Shown in pieces: positions 9,180 through 19,783 of a stretch of DNA of 64,000 nt. Made by a program: the position numbers and the translations under genes. Where the stretch lies: positions 3,162,001 to 3,226,000 of the forward strand of contig NZ_CP063845.1 in NCBI RefSeq assembly GCF_021018745.1. Reading direction: 5' to 3'. The DNA is from Gloeobacter morelensis MG652769. Its GTDB lineage: Bacteria > Cyanobacteriota > Cyanobacteriia > Gloeobacterales > Gloeobacteraceae. Each line of letters starts with the position of its first letter. Position 1 is the first letter of the stretch. The notes under the pieces were generated by a model. The model made no database searches and was not told where the DNA came from. It saw nothing but the letters and a program-made list of their open reading frames with translations.

Positions 9180-12100
9180 ACTCCAAATAGTTGCATTGTG
9201 TCCTTGAATGACTGAGCGTAACTCGCCTTTAGATGTCCATAAATAGATGCTTCCCCGATCATCGGCTGAAGCCATAAACTCCCCATCTGGGCTGAAGCAA
9301 ACGCTTGTGACGTTGTTCGCATGTCCCTTCAAAATTTTGATTGGCATTCCGTCAAGCTGCCATAATCGGATAGTTCTATCCCAACTTGCAGATGCCATCA
9401 GTTTTCTGCTGGAGCTGAAGCTGACCTGACTGATAAAGTCACTGTGGCCTTCCAAACGATTTATTTGACGGTTGCTATACACAGATTGCTGCAGGGCAAT
9501 ACGAGTTTTCTCTCGAAGCTGCAGAGAACTAGTCCAAGTTTGCTGGACCAAGCTTTGCGCTCTCATGAGCTCAACGAGTGCCTCCAGGTGCTGGTGATTT
9601 GTAAACCGCAACTGAGCAGAGTTTATTAATGCATCGATTTCGCGCTCTTGTGACTTCAACGATTGCCAGTAGGCTGTGATCCCGAAACCCATGGCGACGA
9701 CGGTAAGCAGGGCCAAAACACCTGCAAGGCGACGCAGTTGGTGGGTGCGCTTGCGCTCGAGTTGCAGTTGTTGAGCTCGAAGTTGCAGACTAATTTCAAT
9801 AAAGGCCGTTTCCTTTGGGGAGAGCATGTCCTCATCGCGCAAAAATAGTTGCTCAGCTTCAGTTAGATCGCTGCCGCGCAGCAAGTAATCGGTTTCACGA
9901 TTTTTGCTCTGCCAGTGGTCTGCAGCTTGTTCAATCTGTCGCTGGGTGCGCAGGCGGATACGGTTGTCGGCCAGCCACTCGCGCAACCTTCCCCAACTAC
10001 GGATAAGCACCTCGTGAGCTACTTCCACCGTTGCCGTCGAGGAACCGGGCTCCTCACCTTCGACCGCATCGACCACCAACAATTTGGCTTTGAGAAAAAT
10101 GTTTAACACCCGCTCGACCAGTTTTGGAGAAAAGCAACGGCTTACAAGGCGTGTAAGCGGCAGACGGCGGCGGCTGTCCTCGGTGCCCTCCCCCAATTGC
10201 ACAAGATTCAACATCAACCAGCGGGCGCACTCGCGGGCCTCCGGTTCTTTAAGTGATTCGTAGACTTCTTCGGCTTTGCACTCAAGAGCCCCTCTCAGGC
10301 CGCCTACCTCCGCTTCGTAGGCCCGGCGGGTGAGTAGCGATCCGGTGCGCCGCTTCCACAACTGCTCCAATACAAACTCCAACATGGGAAGATCGCCCGC
10401 CGAATGATTCAGTTCGTCAAGCAATATCTCCACCAGTTCCGCTTCCACCTGCAAACCGACTTTGGCCGCAGGCTCCAGGATGACGGCGCGATAGTCCTCA
10501 CGGCTGAGGCGTGGAGGGACCAGCACGCTCGAACGCTGCAGGGCGGCGGCCAGGATTGGATATTCCAGGCAGGGGGCAATGCTGTCGGCCCGAAGCGTAA
10601 TCACCAGCTTGAAGCGGTCCGGGGCGTAGCGGAGCGCCCCTTCCAGCAGTTCGATAAAACGGTCGCGCTCCTCGGCGGCAGCCAGGGTAAACAACTCCTC
10701 GAATTGATCGACCACCAGCAGGGCGATGGGTTCTGGACGCTCGCGCAGTCGGCGCACGAAGTCTTCCACCCCCAGCTCCATCTCGTCCTCATCCGAGGTC
10801 CGGCCTTCGAACAGAAGCCGGGCCAGGGCGGCAAACGGATAGCTGCCCGGAAGCAAGATCTTGATCCACCAGCCCTCGCTGCCAAGCACCTGTCTTCCCT
10901 GGCGCAACTGGGCCACCAATCCGGCCTGGACCACCGAAGACTTGCCGCTGCCGGAAGCGCCGATCACCGCCACAAAGGGCTGGGAACGCACCGCCGCCAC
11001 CAGTTTGCCGACCAGCGCGTCCCGGCCGCAGAAAAAGGCGCTGTCGGCCTCTTGAAAGGGGCGCAGGCCCTTGTAGGGCGAAACGCCCAGATCGACTGTG
11101 GCGGTGGAGTTCTGCCCGATACAGCCGGGCAAGACTTCGATCACCCCCTGGCTGCCGGCAAGCCACAGGTGCAACTGGATGCCCCCGGGGGCAAGCTCGC
11201 GATCGATAAGCTTGATCCACTCGGTGACAGCAAGGCCCGAGCGCGCATCGCCGCTCACCTCGAGCGTGTGCACAAGGGCTCGGGTGAAGCGGTCCGGATC
11301 GGACAGGGGGGCGGCGGCGGCAATCAGACACTGGCTCTGGTCGCCTTCGAGCCGCAGTTCGCCTACCCAATCTTCGAGATTGCCAGCCCCCGGACAATCG
11401 AGCACCACAATCTGGCGGCTTGCCGCCGCCCGGCGCAGTTCCAACCGCAACGCGGAGCGGCTGAGGCAAATTCCTTCGCGCAAGACCAGCCACGATTCGC
11501 CGTCGGCGGAAGCTTCGATGCGCCCGCGCAGGTAAATCAGAACGGTCTGTAGTGGAAGTGCCGAGGTGTTGCAGGCCAGGGCACGGGACAACGCTTCGCG
11601 CAGCGAAAGTCCCTGGTGCGCCGGTGACCAGTACTGCGTCTGGTCGCGGTAGCCCGAGGCGCCGAGCAGCAACCGCCCAAAAGCGAGCACCGCCTCGCTG
11701 CCGACGGAGCCGTCCACCACCAACGCCCGGCCCACCGGCCCACCTGGGGCCGGGCCGGGAATGCTGCCGATGAGCAGTTCCCCAACGACATTGACGATTT
11801 TCTGGGGAGTTTGCAGGCGGTACTCAGGCAACGGGGCGCCGCCGCGGCGCTGCTGGCTGATCAGCCGCTGCTGTTGGTTGAGGCGGTCCACATAGCGCAG
11901 CGTCCGGTGGTAGACGTAGCGGTAGAGCGCGTCCGCCTCGATGCGGCCCTGGGCGTCCGCCGCCGCACCTTCGAGCCCCTTGAGCAAAAAATGGGTGAAT
12001 ACCCCATGGCCCAACTCCGGGAAAGCCCAGGAGACCTGCTGACGATCGCACGAGAGTAAAGCGTAAAAGCAGCGGCTGCGCGCGGCCCGCTGACGTAGCG

Positions 12101-12620
12101 CTTCGACCAGCGGGCCGGTCGGATCGGCGAGTTGTTCCTCGGTACCTCCCAGGGCGATCCCGCCACTGTGGCAGGCGTCGAGCCAGACCAGCTGCCGCTC
12201 CGCCCGGCAGCGCTCAAAGCCTGCCATCAATTCTGCAAACCTCAGCCCGGTGCTTTCGAGATCCGCAAGGTGGGTGTCGGCCAGACACAGTACCGCCTGT
12301 CCGCGGTGCAGCAGACCGTGGCCCGAGAAATAGAACAGCACCGTGTCCTCGGCTCCGGCCGCATCGACGATCTGCCGGAGGCTGGCACGCACCCGCTCAA
12401 GGCTCGCTCCGGCGTCGGTGCCGTCGTGGTGAACGAACAGCAACGGGGAGATCGTTTCACAGCAGACGGCCTGCAAAGCCCTGGCGAGCGCTTCGCAGTC
12501 GGCCACGCAGTAGCGCAAATCCGCCAAGCCGGGGTCGAGGTAATCGTTGACCCCGATCAGCAACATCCAGAAGCGCGACGCTTCACCATTGGACGAGACA
12601 CGCAGGGCGAGGGGAGACAT
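9171..12620 (-). pseudogene. 5' segment of a caspase / STAND NTPase / WD40 signalling gene, broken by IS4-type element
   Basis: The N-terminal part has a C14-family caspase domain with catalytic H101 (FYFSGHG) and C150 (LDACHSGG). A second, degenerate caspase-like copy follows (about residues 300-500: LIYLRGR and LDCPGAGN). Then comes a STAND-type NTPase starting SPYKGLRPFQEAD with Walker A GASGSGKS (554-561) and Walker B LLVVDQFEELF, one hydrophobic span (LAGVLALLTVVAMGFG), and two WD repeats. The frame runs three codons into the IS4-type element and stops at 9159, giving a 1153-residue product that keeps protease and NTPase but loses most of the propeller. Such proteins are thought to act in regulated proteolysis or cell death; whether the fragment works is unknown. 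Confidence 0.88.
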
Positions 12621-12710
12621 GCCTCAATTCCGCCAGTCGCTTTTAGCGGACAGAATATTCGATTCCACCAAGAAACGGTGCCTTTGACAGGAAACATTGA
12701 CAGACTGGAT

Positions 12711-13430
12711 TCAGATCTGGTCGGGATCGACCCCTTGGCTGCGCAGGTAGGAGGCAAGTTGCTCGGCGCGTCGCTGAGCGGCGTCAGCCCGCTGCCCTTC
12801 TTGATCAGCCCGTTGTTTTTCTTGCTCTTCGGCCAGCAGTACCAGTTGACCGTCCGGTGTAAAAAAGCGTAGCCAACCTTCATAGACACCCAGGTACAAC
12901 TCCAATTGCCGACTCCAAAACCGGCCGCGCTCGTCGGGGGAAAGTTCCTCATACCGGCCGTCGACAAGATGAAAACCTCGAAATTCGGTGCCCTCCGGGT
13001 CGAACCAGAAATAATCGGGCGTGCGAAAAGTGTCCTGGTAGATCTGCTTTTTGAGACCGCGATCGATGGCGGCGGTCGAAGCGGACAGCAACTCGACAAT
13101 CACGTTGGGGTACTTGCCGTCCTCGTGCCAGACAATCCAGCTTCGGCGGTCCCGGCGCTCGGTGCCCAGCACCACAAAAAAGTCGGGACCGCGAAAGTCC
13201 TCCGATTTGCTCTGGTGTGGGCTGAAATAAATCGTCAGGTTGCCGGTGGCATAAAAATCCTGCCGGGACTGCCACCCGGATTCGAGCGAGCGAATGAGCA
13301 GATCCATCTGCTTGCGGTGCCGGTCGCTTTCCATGGGAGGCTCGTCGCTCCATAAATCGGCGGGAGGAAGGGCAATCTCCGCTGGGAAGTCGGCAGGACG
13401 AGCAAGATCTGTGGCGGTGGATTCGGGCAT
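12711..13430 (-). CDS. Uma2-family (DUF820) PD-(D/E)XK protein
   Basis: About 239 residues with the Uma2 restriction-endonuclease-like core: FRGPDFFVVLG (the conserved PD), WIVWHEDGKYPNVIVELLS (the ExxS strand) and KKQIYQDTFRTPDYFWFDP. A charged, coiled C-terminal tail (EEQEKQRADQEGQRADAAQRR) follows, common in cyanobacterial members. The start is uncertain: ATG 13430 has GAGAGG upstream, while ATG 13457 has GGGAG. It lies 90 bases upstream of the caspase gene on the same strand. Family members are abundant in cyanobacteria and their physiological role is unknown. Confidence 0.85.
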   Translation of the reverse strand: MPESTATDLARPADFPAEIALPPADLWSDEPPMESDRHRKQMDLLIRSLESGWQSRQDFYATGNLTIYFSPHQSKSEDFRGPDFFVVLGTERRDRRSWIVWHEDGKYPNVIVELLSASTAAIDRGLKKQIYQDTFRTPDYFWFDPEGTEFRGFHLVDGRYEELSPDERGRFWSRQLELYLGVYEGWLRFFTPDGQLVLLAEEQEKQRADQEGQRADAAQRRAEQLASYLRSQGVDPDQI

Positions 13431-13575
13431 GAAAATTTGCCTCTCGATGCTTTTCATCGTACCGACTCCCGCTTTGGGGTCGATGCCTTGCCAGCCAGAG
13501 CATTCCCAGGCAAACCGAAAAGATATCACCAAGCACGATACCCGGGGGCAGGCTCCCGCAGCCCCGGGCGCGTAA

Positions 13576-15612
<2,037 letters not shown>

Positions 15613-15696
15613 TCCATCGATGGCGCCTGGGAACCGCCGCTGTCGGTATGCTGAGAAGATGCCGACCGTGCCCCCCGTTCCGGCTCCACAATCGAC

Positions 15697-16350
15697 ATGA
15701 AGCAATTGCTTTACTGGGCCGCAGAAGCCCTGGCTGCCCTCAGCAGAAACCTGCGCTGGATGGGATGGAACCTCTTTCTGGCGCTGGTGCCCCTGGCGTT
15801 GAGTTTCTGGCTGTTCGATCCGAAGCGGCGGCGCTCACCGCTGTGGTGGGGGGTGGCGGCCGTCTGGCTCGCCTTTTTGCCCAACGCCCCTTATGTGCTT
15901 ACCGACGTCATCCACCTCATCGAGCAGATCCGCGGCCGGGGTTACTCCGCCTGGGTAATCACTTTGGCGCTCATTCCCCAATACTTGTTATTTATCCTGG
16001 CGGGATTTGAAGCGTACGTGCTGTCGCTGGTCCTGATGGGCCGCTACCTGCGGCAGCAGGGCCTGGCCCGGTTGATCCTGCCGATTGAACTGGCCATCCA
16101 TGCCCTCAGTGCCGTGGGCATCCACCTCGGCCGCTTCCAGCGCTTCAACAGCTGGGACATTGTCACCCAGCCCGACGCGATCGTGGATGACCTGTTCAAC
16201 GATCTCATCGACAAAGAGCCGCTGTTGGTGATGGGGATCACCTTTGCTGTGGTGGCAGGACTTTACTACCTGCTCAAGGTCGTGAGCCTGGCGCTGATTT
16301 ATTACTGGCGCAGGGGGCGGGCTCCCGACGGCGCCGAATGGACCGCGTAG
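15697..16350 (+). CDS. DUF1361 membrane protein
   Basis: A 217-residue integral membrane protein with about six hydrophobic spans and the DUF1361 signature: FLPNAPYVLTDVIHL early, then GIHLGRFQRFNSWDI. The polar WDI and N-A-P-Y motifs within or near membrane spans are typical. It starts 85 bases after ligA on the same strand, with no clear ribosome site before the ATG. The function of the family is unknown. Confidence 0.85.
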   Translation: MKQLLYWAAEALAALSRNLRWMGWNLFLALVPLALSFWLFDPKRRRSPLWWGVAAVWLAFLPNAPYVLTDVIHLIEQIRGRGYSAWVITLALIPQYLLFILAGFEAYVLSLVLMGRYLRQQGLARLILPIELAIHALSAVGIHLGRFQRFNSWDIVTQPDAIVDDLFNDLIDKEPLLVMGITFAVVAGLYYLLKVVSLALIYYWRRGRAPDGAEWTA

Positions 16351-16499
16351 CCCGCGGAAAAAGCCGCTGGCAACCGTGCTTATCGCCCTCACGAACTGCT
16401 GTGGGGTACGGCCCTGGCAGCCCTTGCCGGCGGGGCGGCGCTGACGGGCAAGCTGACTAAAACTATGGTGGCCAACGATTTTTTTCCCTGGCACCTCCC

Positions 16500-17033
16500 C
16501 TACGGTAGAGCAGAACCTTTGCGCAGCATCCGCAGAATCTCCTCCGGCGCTTCGCCGCCCGCGTCGATGAGCATCTGCAATATTGGCCCGCGAATGCGAA
16601 ATAGAGACTTGGTTTGCAGGACCGTATCGGGATCCCCGCCGTGCTCCAGCAGCACACGCACTAGTTCGACATGTCCGTAGAAGGCGGCGTGCTGGATCGC
16701 ACTGGTGGTCTCGCCACTGGCGCGTTTGTTGGGATCGGCTCCGTGCTCCAGAAGTAGCTGGACAATGGGTTCGCTGCCCAGATGGACGGCAATTTTGAGC
16801 GGTAGGGCTCCACGTTTATCCGCTGCGTTTGGATTGGCTCCCGCTTCGAGCAACAGATGAACAATCTCTTGTTGCCGGCAACGGATGGCTTCGATCAGAG
16901 GCAATGTCTGGGGTGGGGTGCCAAACAACGGGACCACTGTGGGACCATTGGGTGACACCCCATCTGCGAGCAGTCGCCGAACTTGCGCGATGTCAGCTCT
17001 CTGTACGGCAAGAATCAGTTGTTGATCAACCAT
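16500..17033 (-). CDS. Ankyrin-repeat protein, candidate immunity partner
   Basis: A 177-residue cytoplasmic protein built of four to five ankyrin repeats: DIAQVRRLLADGVSPNG, QEIVHLLLEAGANPNAAD, SEPIVQLLLEHGADPNKR and HVELVRVLLEHGGDPD. It ends LRKGSALP. Its ATG overlaps the stop of the upstream 437-residue gene by 8 bases (17026-17033), so the pair is translationally coupled. A close paralog sits on the other side of that gene at 18480-19019. Ankyrin proteins are known immunity proteins in some polymorphic toxin loci; that role here is inferred from context only. Confidence 0.85.
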   Translation of the reverse strand: MVDQQLILAVQRADIAQVRRLLADGVSPNGPTVVPLFGTPPQTLPLIEAIRCRQQEIVHLLLEAGANPNAADKRGALPLKIAVHLGSEPIVQLLLEHGADPNKRASGETTSAIQHAAFYGHVELVRVLLEHGGDPDTVLQTKSLFRIRGPILQMLIDAGGEAPEEILRMLRKGSALP

Positions 17034-18339
17034 TGGGTTTCTGTTCGTCGGGATGGATCTGATCGGCTATCCAGTCGGCTCCCGCAAAGCCTGCAATGCC
17101 ACCGATTACACCGCCAGCCAGTCCAGTGAGGATCGCTCCCGGTCCGGTGGTGACACCCGCAAGTGCTCCCAGTCCGGCCCCAGCCTGCGCTCCGGCCCAG
17201 GCTCCCGCCCAACCCCCAACCTGGCGGACGCCTTCGGCGGCGATTGGAGCAACGGAAGCTTCTTCTATACTCTCCTGTCCAGCCTGATAAAGATCGTAGG
17301 CGGTCATCCCCGCCCCCAGGACGCCCGCGGCGGTGCCCAAACCTTTAAGGGCGCGCATGCTGCCTGATTCGATCGCCGCAGGGGGGACGTTGCCTTTGAT
17401 GAGCATTTCGCCTTCCGCTGCCTGAGCCGCCTTCCACATATTGGCCCGCGGTCCCATCGACGGGTTTTGCTGCGCCAGTTCGTCCATGTTGGCGACAAGC
17501 TCGGCGTTGGAGATGGTCTCTGCTCCGGCCGCCCGCGTCTGCTCCAGGTCGATCCAGTAAGGCTTGCCCTCGATGTTGGGAGCCCCGAAGGGCCGTTCAC
17601 TGGCTGAAAGATACGGCGATCCACCCCCGGCGTGCTGATTGAGAGCGTGCTCCGCCGGTTGAAGTACAGCGCTCGGATCACTCGGGGTCATACCAAAGTG
17701 AGTTGGATCGAAGATGCTTGCCGCATCCGGGTCGACTTTGCGCACCGCCGTATCGAGAAATGGAATCGGTGAAACTACTTTAATATCCTGGGCACGTTCT
17801 AGAACTTGCTCTAGAAGCGAGTCGGAGGCGTCACCTTCTTGAGCGTCTACCGAGGTGAGCAATTCCCCGTCTTCCACTGGGGTCGGTCCTGAAGTCTGTG
17901 GGTCCAGAAACTCTGTCGTTGCTCCGCCTGTACCGGAGGACAGCTCTGAAAAATCTACCGGCAAACCCTTGAAATCCGCCGATTCTGCTTCGGCTTCGCT
18001 GTCGGGAAGTTCAAAGTTCAGCAGTGCCGATGTCGAATCGAACCACTTCGTCGGATCGTCCTGGTCTTCGGGTGGCGGAATGGGCTCGGCCTGTGGCTCA
18101 TCTGTCCCGAAAATTCCTGAGACAAAGTTTACGGCCTGATCGAACAGGCTCGGCTCCTCCGACGCTTCCAGTTTGGGCGGATACTCCTCTTCAGAAGCAG
18201 CCAGGGCATCCTCGCTCAGTTCGGTCTCATCCCAGGTGCCTTCTGCACCGAACAGCGATTCTTCTTCAGCCCAGCAAACCGCATCAGAACTCTCAGGGAG
18301 TAATTCAGGATCAAATTCTTCCTGGTCTTCCGGGATCAC
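17026..18339 (-). CDS. Candidate ADP-ribosyltransferase-like toxin with glycine-zipper C-terminus
   Basis: The 437-residue protein has three parts. Residues 1-190 are acidic and probably disordered. Residues about 195-325 show the spaced motifs of enterotoxin-type ADP-ribosyltransferases: R200 in TAVRKVDPDAASIFDP, a serine motif SPYLSAS (241-247), and E309-x-E311 followed by MLIKGNVPPAAI, which resembles cholera toxin's ExE-then-GGIP stretch. Residues 335-425 are a glycine/alanine-rich hydrophobic region with repeated GxxxG spacing. It starts at a GTG (18339) behind a strong AGGAGG site. No signal peptide is present. The enzyme assignment is my inference from motif spacing; it could instead be an unrelated secreted protein. 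Confidence 0.55.
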   Translation of the reverse strand: MIPEDQEEFDPELLPESSDAVCWAEEESLFGAEGTWDETELSEDALAASEEEYPPKLEASEEPSLFDQAVNFVSGIFGTDEPQAEPIPPPEDQDDPTKWFDSTSALLNFELPDSEAEAESADFKGLPVDFSELSSGTGGATTEFLDPQTSGPTPVEDGELLTSVDAQEGDASDSLLEQVLERAQDIKVVSPIPFLDTAVRKVDPDAASIFDPTHFGMTPSDPSAVLQPAEHALNQHAGGGSPYLSASERPFGAPNIEGKPYWIDLEQTRAAGAETISNAELVANMDELAQQNPSMGPRANMWKAAQAAEGEMLIKGNVPPAAIESGSMRALKGLGTAAGVLGAGMTAYDLYQAGQESIEEASVAPIAAEGVRQVGGWAGAWAGAQAGAGLGALAGVTTGPGAILTGLAGGVIGGIAGFAGADWIADQIHPDEQKPNG

Positions 18340-18479
18340 AGAAGCCTCCTGAGGGGTGTCCCACGCTCGCGCTTTCGGACAAGAGATTTCTGCTTTATAG
18401 GGAAGCTTTTCGCAGTTATTTAGGGCATCGACCTTGAGGCTTGCACCCGGGGAGCGAGGAGCTCCTGGGGAGTAATATC

Positions 18480-19019
18480 TTACGGAAGCGCCGACCCTTC
18501 TCGCAGCATGGCCAGAATTTCCGGCGGCACCTGCGCTCCTGCGTCGATGAGCAGTTGCAGCACCGGGCCGCGCAGGCGCGCCAGGACAGTTTTGTCCTGG
18601 CTGGTGACCGCCGCTGGATCCGCTCCATGCTCCAGCAACAACCGCACCATCGGGATATTGCCCTCGTAGGCGGCCTGCTGCAGCGCATTGGCGATCTCGT
18701 CGCCGCCGCGTTTCTCCGGGTCGGCTCCGTGCACCAGCAGCAGCCGGACGATCCCCTCATCGCTCAGGTAGACCGCGACTTTGAGCGGCAACACCCCCTG
18801 GCGGTCCGCCGCGTTCGGATTGGCCCCCGCCTCCAGCAGCAGCCGCACGATCGTTGCATTGCGGCTGCGGATCGCCTCGACCAAGGGTAAGGTTCGGGGG
18901 CGCAGCCACAGCAGCAGCGGTTCCGGTTCGCCGTTGGGGGAGACTCCCTGGGCGAGCAATTGCCGGATCTGTTCGCTGTCGGCCGTTCGGATGGCCTGAA
19001 GGAGTTGCTGGTTATCCAT
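18480..19019 (-). CDS. Ankyrin-repeat protein, paralog of 16500-17033
   Basis: A 179-residue ankyrin protein: DSEQIRQLLAQGVSPNG, ATIVRLLLEAGANPNAAD, DEGIVRLLLVHGADPEKR and NIPMVRLLLEHGADPAA, ending LREGSALP. It aligns along its whole length with the ankyrin protein at 16500-17033 (shared QQL start, TLPL.EAIR segment and GSALP end), so the two arose by duplication around the intervening gene. It ends 141 bases before the candidate toxin starts. The role is probably protein binding. Confidence 0.85.
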   Translation of the reverse strand: MDNQQLLQAIRTADSEQIRQLLAQGVSPNGEPEPLLLWLRPRTLPLVEAIRSRNATIVRLLLEAGANPNAADRQGVLPLKVAVYLSDEGIVRLLLVHGADPEKRGGDEIANALQQAAYEGNIPMVRLLLEHGADPAAVTSQDKTVLARLRGPVLQLLIDAGAQVPPEILAMLREGSALP

Positions 19020-19437
19020 TGCCGTTCATACCGTTCAAAGTGTCGGAGTCCTTCGGCAGCTTGGCACCCGGACCGTCCGCACCCCCAAAGGGCAATAATG
19101 ATGGTTTGGGAAGAGCGTACACACGGAGCACAGATGGCAAAGGTGATCGGCATCGACCTAGGGACGACCAAAGATATTAAGTGGGCGATGGATTGTTACC
19201 TTCCTGTGTCGGTTTTGTCGAGCGGGCCCGTCTACAGGAGCCAGGTTGAGGACAATCGAAAAGTATCAATCCTAACCGCTAAGTATTTGTGCTCAGCAAT
19301 CCGCGTAAGCATTTCTGCCTATGAAAATCGATGATCAATTCCTCTGTGTAAACGTTGATGAATTTTTCGGCTTTTTTCGCGCCACGCAGGTGAGCTGCCA
19401 CTAACCTATTGTTAACGGACGATCGCTCGAGGGTTTC
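19020..19437. other. Gene-poor stretch with a dnaK scar
   Basis: Apart from the dnaK remnant starting at 19134, I see no convincing coding sequence here. The part from about 19250 to 19420 is relatively AT-rich with several stop codons in all frames. Confidence 0.6.
19134..19334 (+). pseudogene. dnaK 5'-end remnant
   Basis: The ATG at 19134, with GGAG five bases upstream, starts MAKVIGIDLGTTK, which matches the N-terminus of Hsp70/DnaK (the phosphate-1 ATP-binding loop) for 12 residues. The similarity ends abruptly at about 19172, and the frame continues as unrelated sequence to a stop at 19334. What remains is a gene start with its translation signal, fused to foreign sequence, so a deletion or recombination event removed the rest. 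A functional dnaK must lie elsewhere. Confidence 0.7.
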
Positions 19438-19677
19438 ATGCTCACACCTTTTTCCGATGGCGTTTATCAGGGGACTGCGGTACAAGCGCCTGAGCATCCT
19501 GCCTGTGAACTTTTTCCAGCCTCTCGCACGACGGGTCAACTCTTCGGCCTGGGTGTCGTACTGGGAATTGCCAGCTTATTTCTCGATGGCTTCGGTGCCG
19601 GTCCCTGGTCCTGGCCGTTGATGGTGATGGCCGGTCTGGTCCTGCTTTTTGCAGGGAGCCGCGTCGCCCGGTCCTAA
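19438..19677 (+). CDS. Small hypothetical membrane protein
   Basis: A 79-residue protein with two predicted spans near its C-terminus (LFGLGVVLGIASLFLDGFGAG and WPLMVMAGLVLLFAGSRVA). The ATG at 19438 has GAGGG upstream, and a hairpin with T-run follows the stop. No family is recognised. The membrane pattern, ribosome site and terminator make it more likely real than not. Confidence 0.55.
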   Translation: MLTPFSDGVYQGTAVQAPEHPACELFPASRTTGQLFGLGVVLGIASLFLDGFGAGPWSWPLMVMAGLVLLFAGSRVARS

Positions 19678-19696
19678 GAATTCCTTGGAGCGCATT

Positions 19697-19724
19697 GCCC
19701 CCGGTCCGTTGGCTGGGGGCTTTT
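19697..19724 (+). terminator. Hairpin with T-run after the small membrane protein
   Basis: GCCCCC and GGGGGC arms surround a 12-base loop and are followed by TTTT, 19 bases after the stop at 19677. Confidence 0.5.
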
Positions 19725-19741
19725 GCCTAGGGGGATAAAAT

Positions 19742-19771
19742 AAAGCCCCCGACCAATCGGTCGGGGGCTTT
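19742..19771. terminator. Perfect bidirectional terminator hairpin downstream of clpC
   Basis: AAAGCCCCCGACC pairs perfectly with GGTCGGGGGCTTT around a 4-base loop (13 pairs). The A/T ends let it work in both directions; it lies 12 bases past the clpC stop, between convergent genes. Confidence 0.85.
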
Positions 19772-19783
19772 GGGGTGGTTGGT

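Noticed and set aside
16351-16499. Short possible frame between the DUF1361 gene and the ankyrin gene
   Set aside because: A hydrophobic stretch (LLWGTALAALAGGAALTG) can be read, but without a start codon, ribosome site or supported length.
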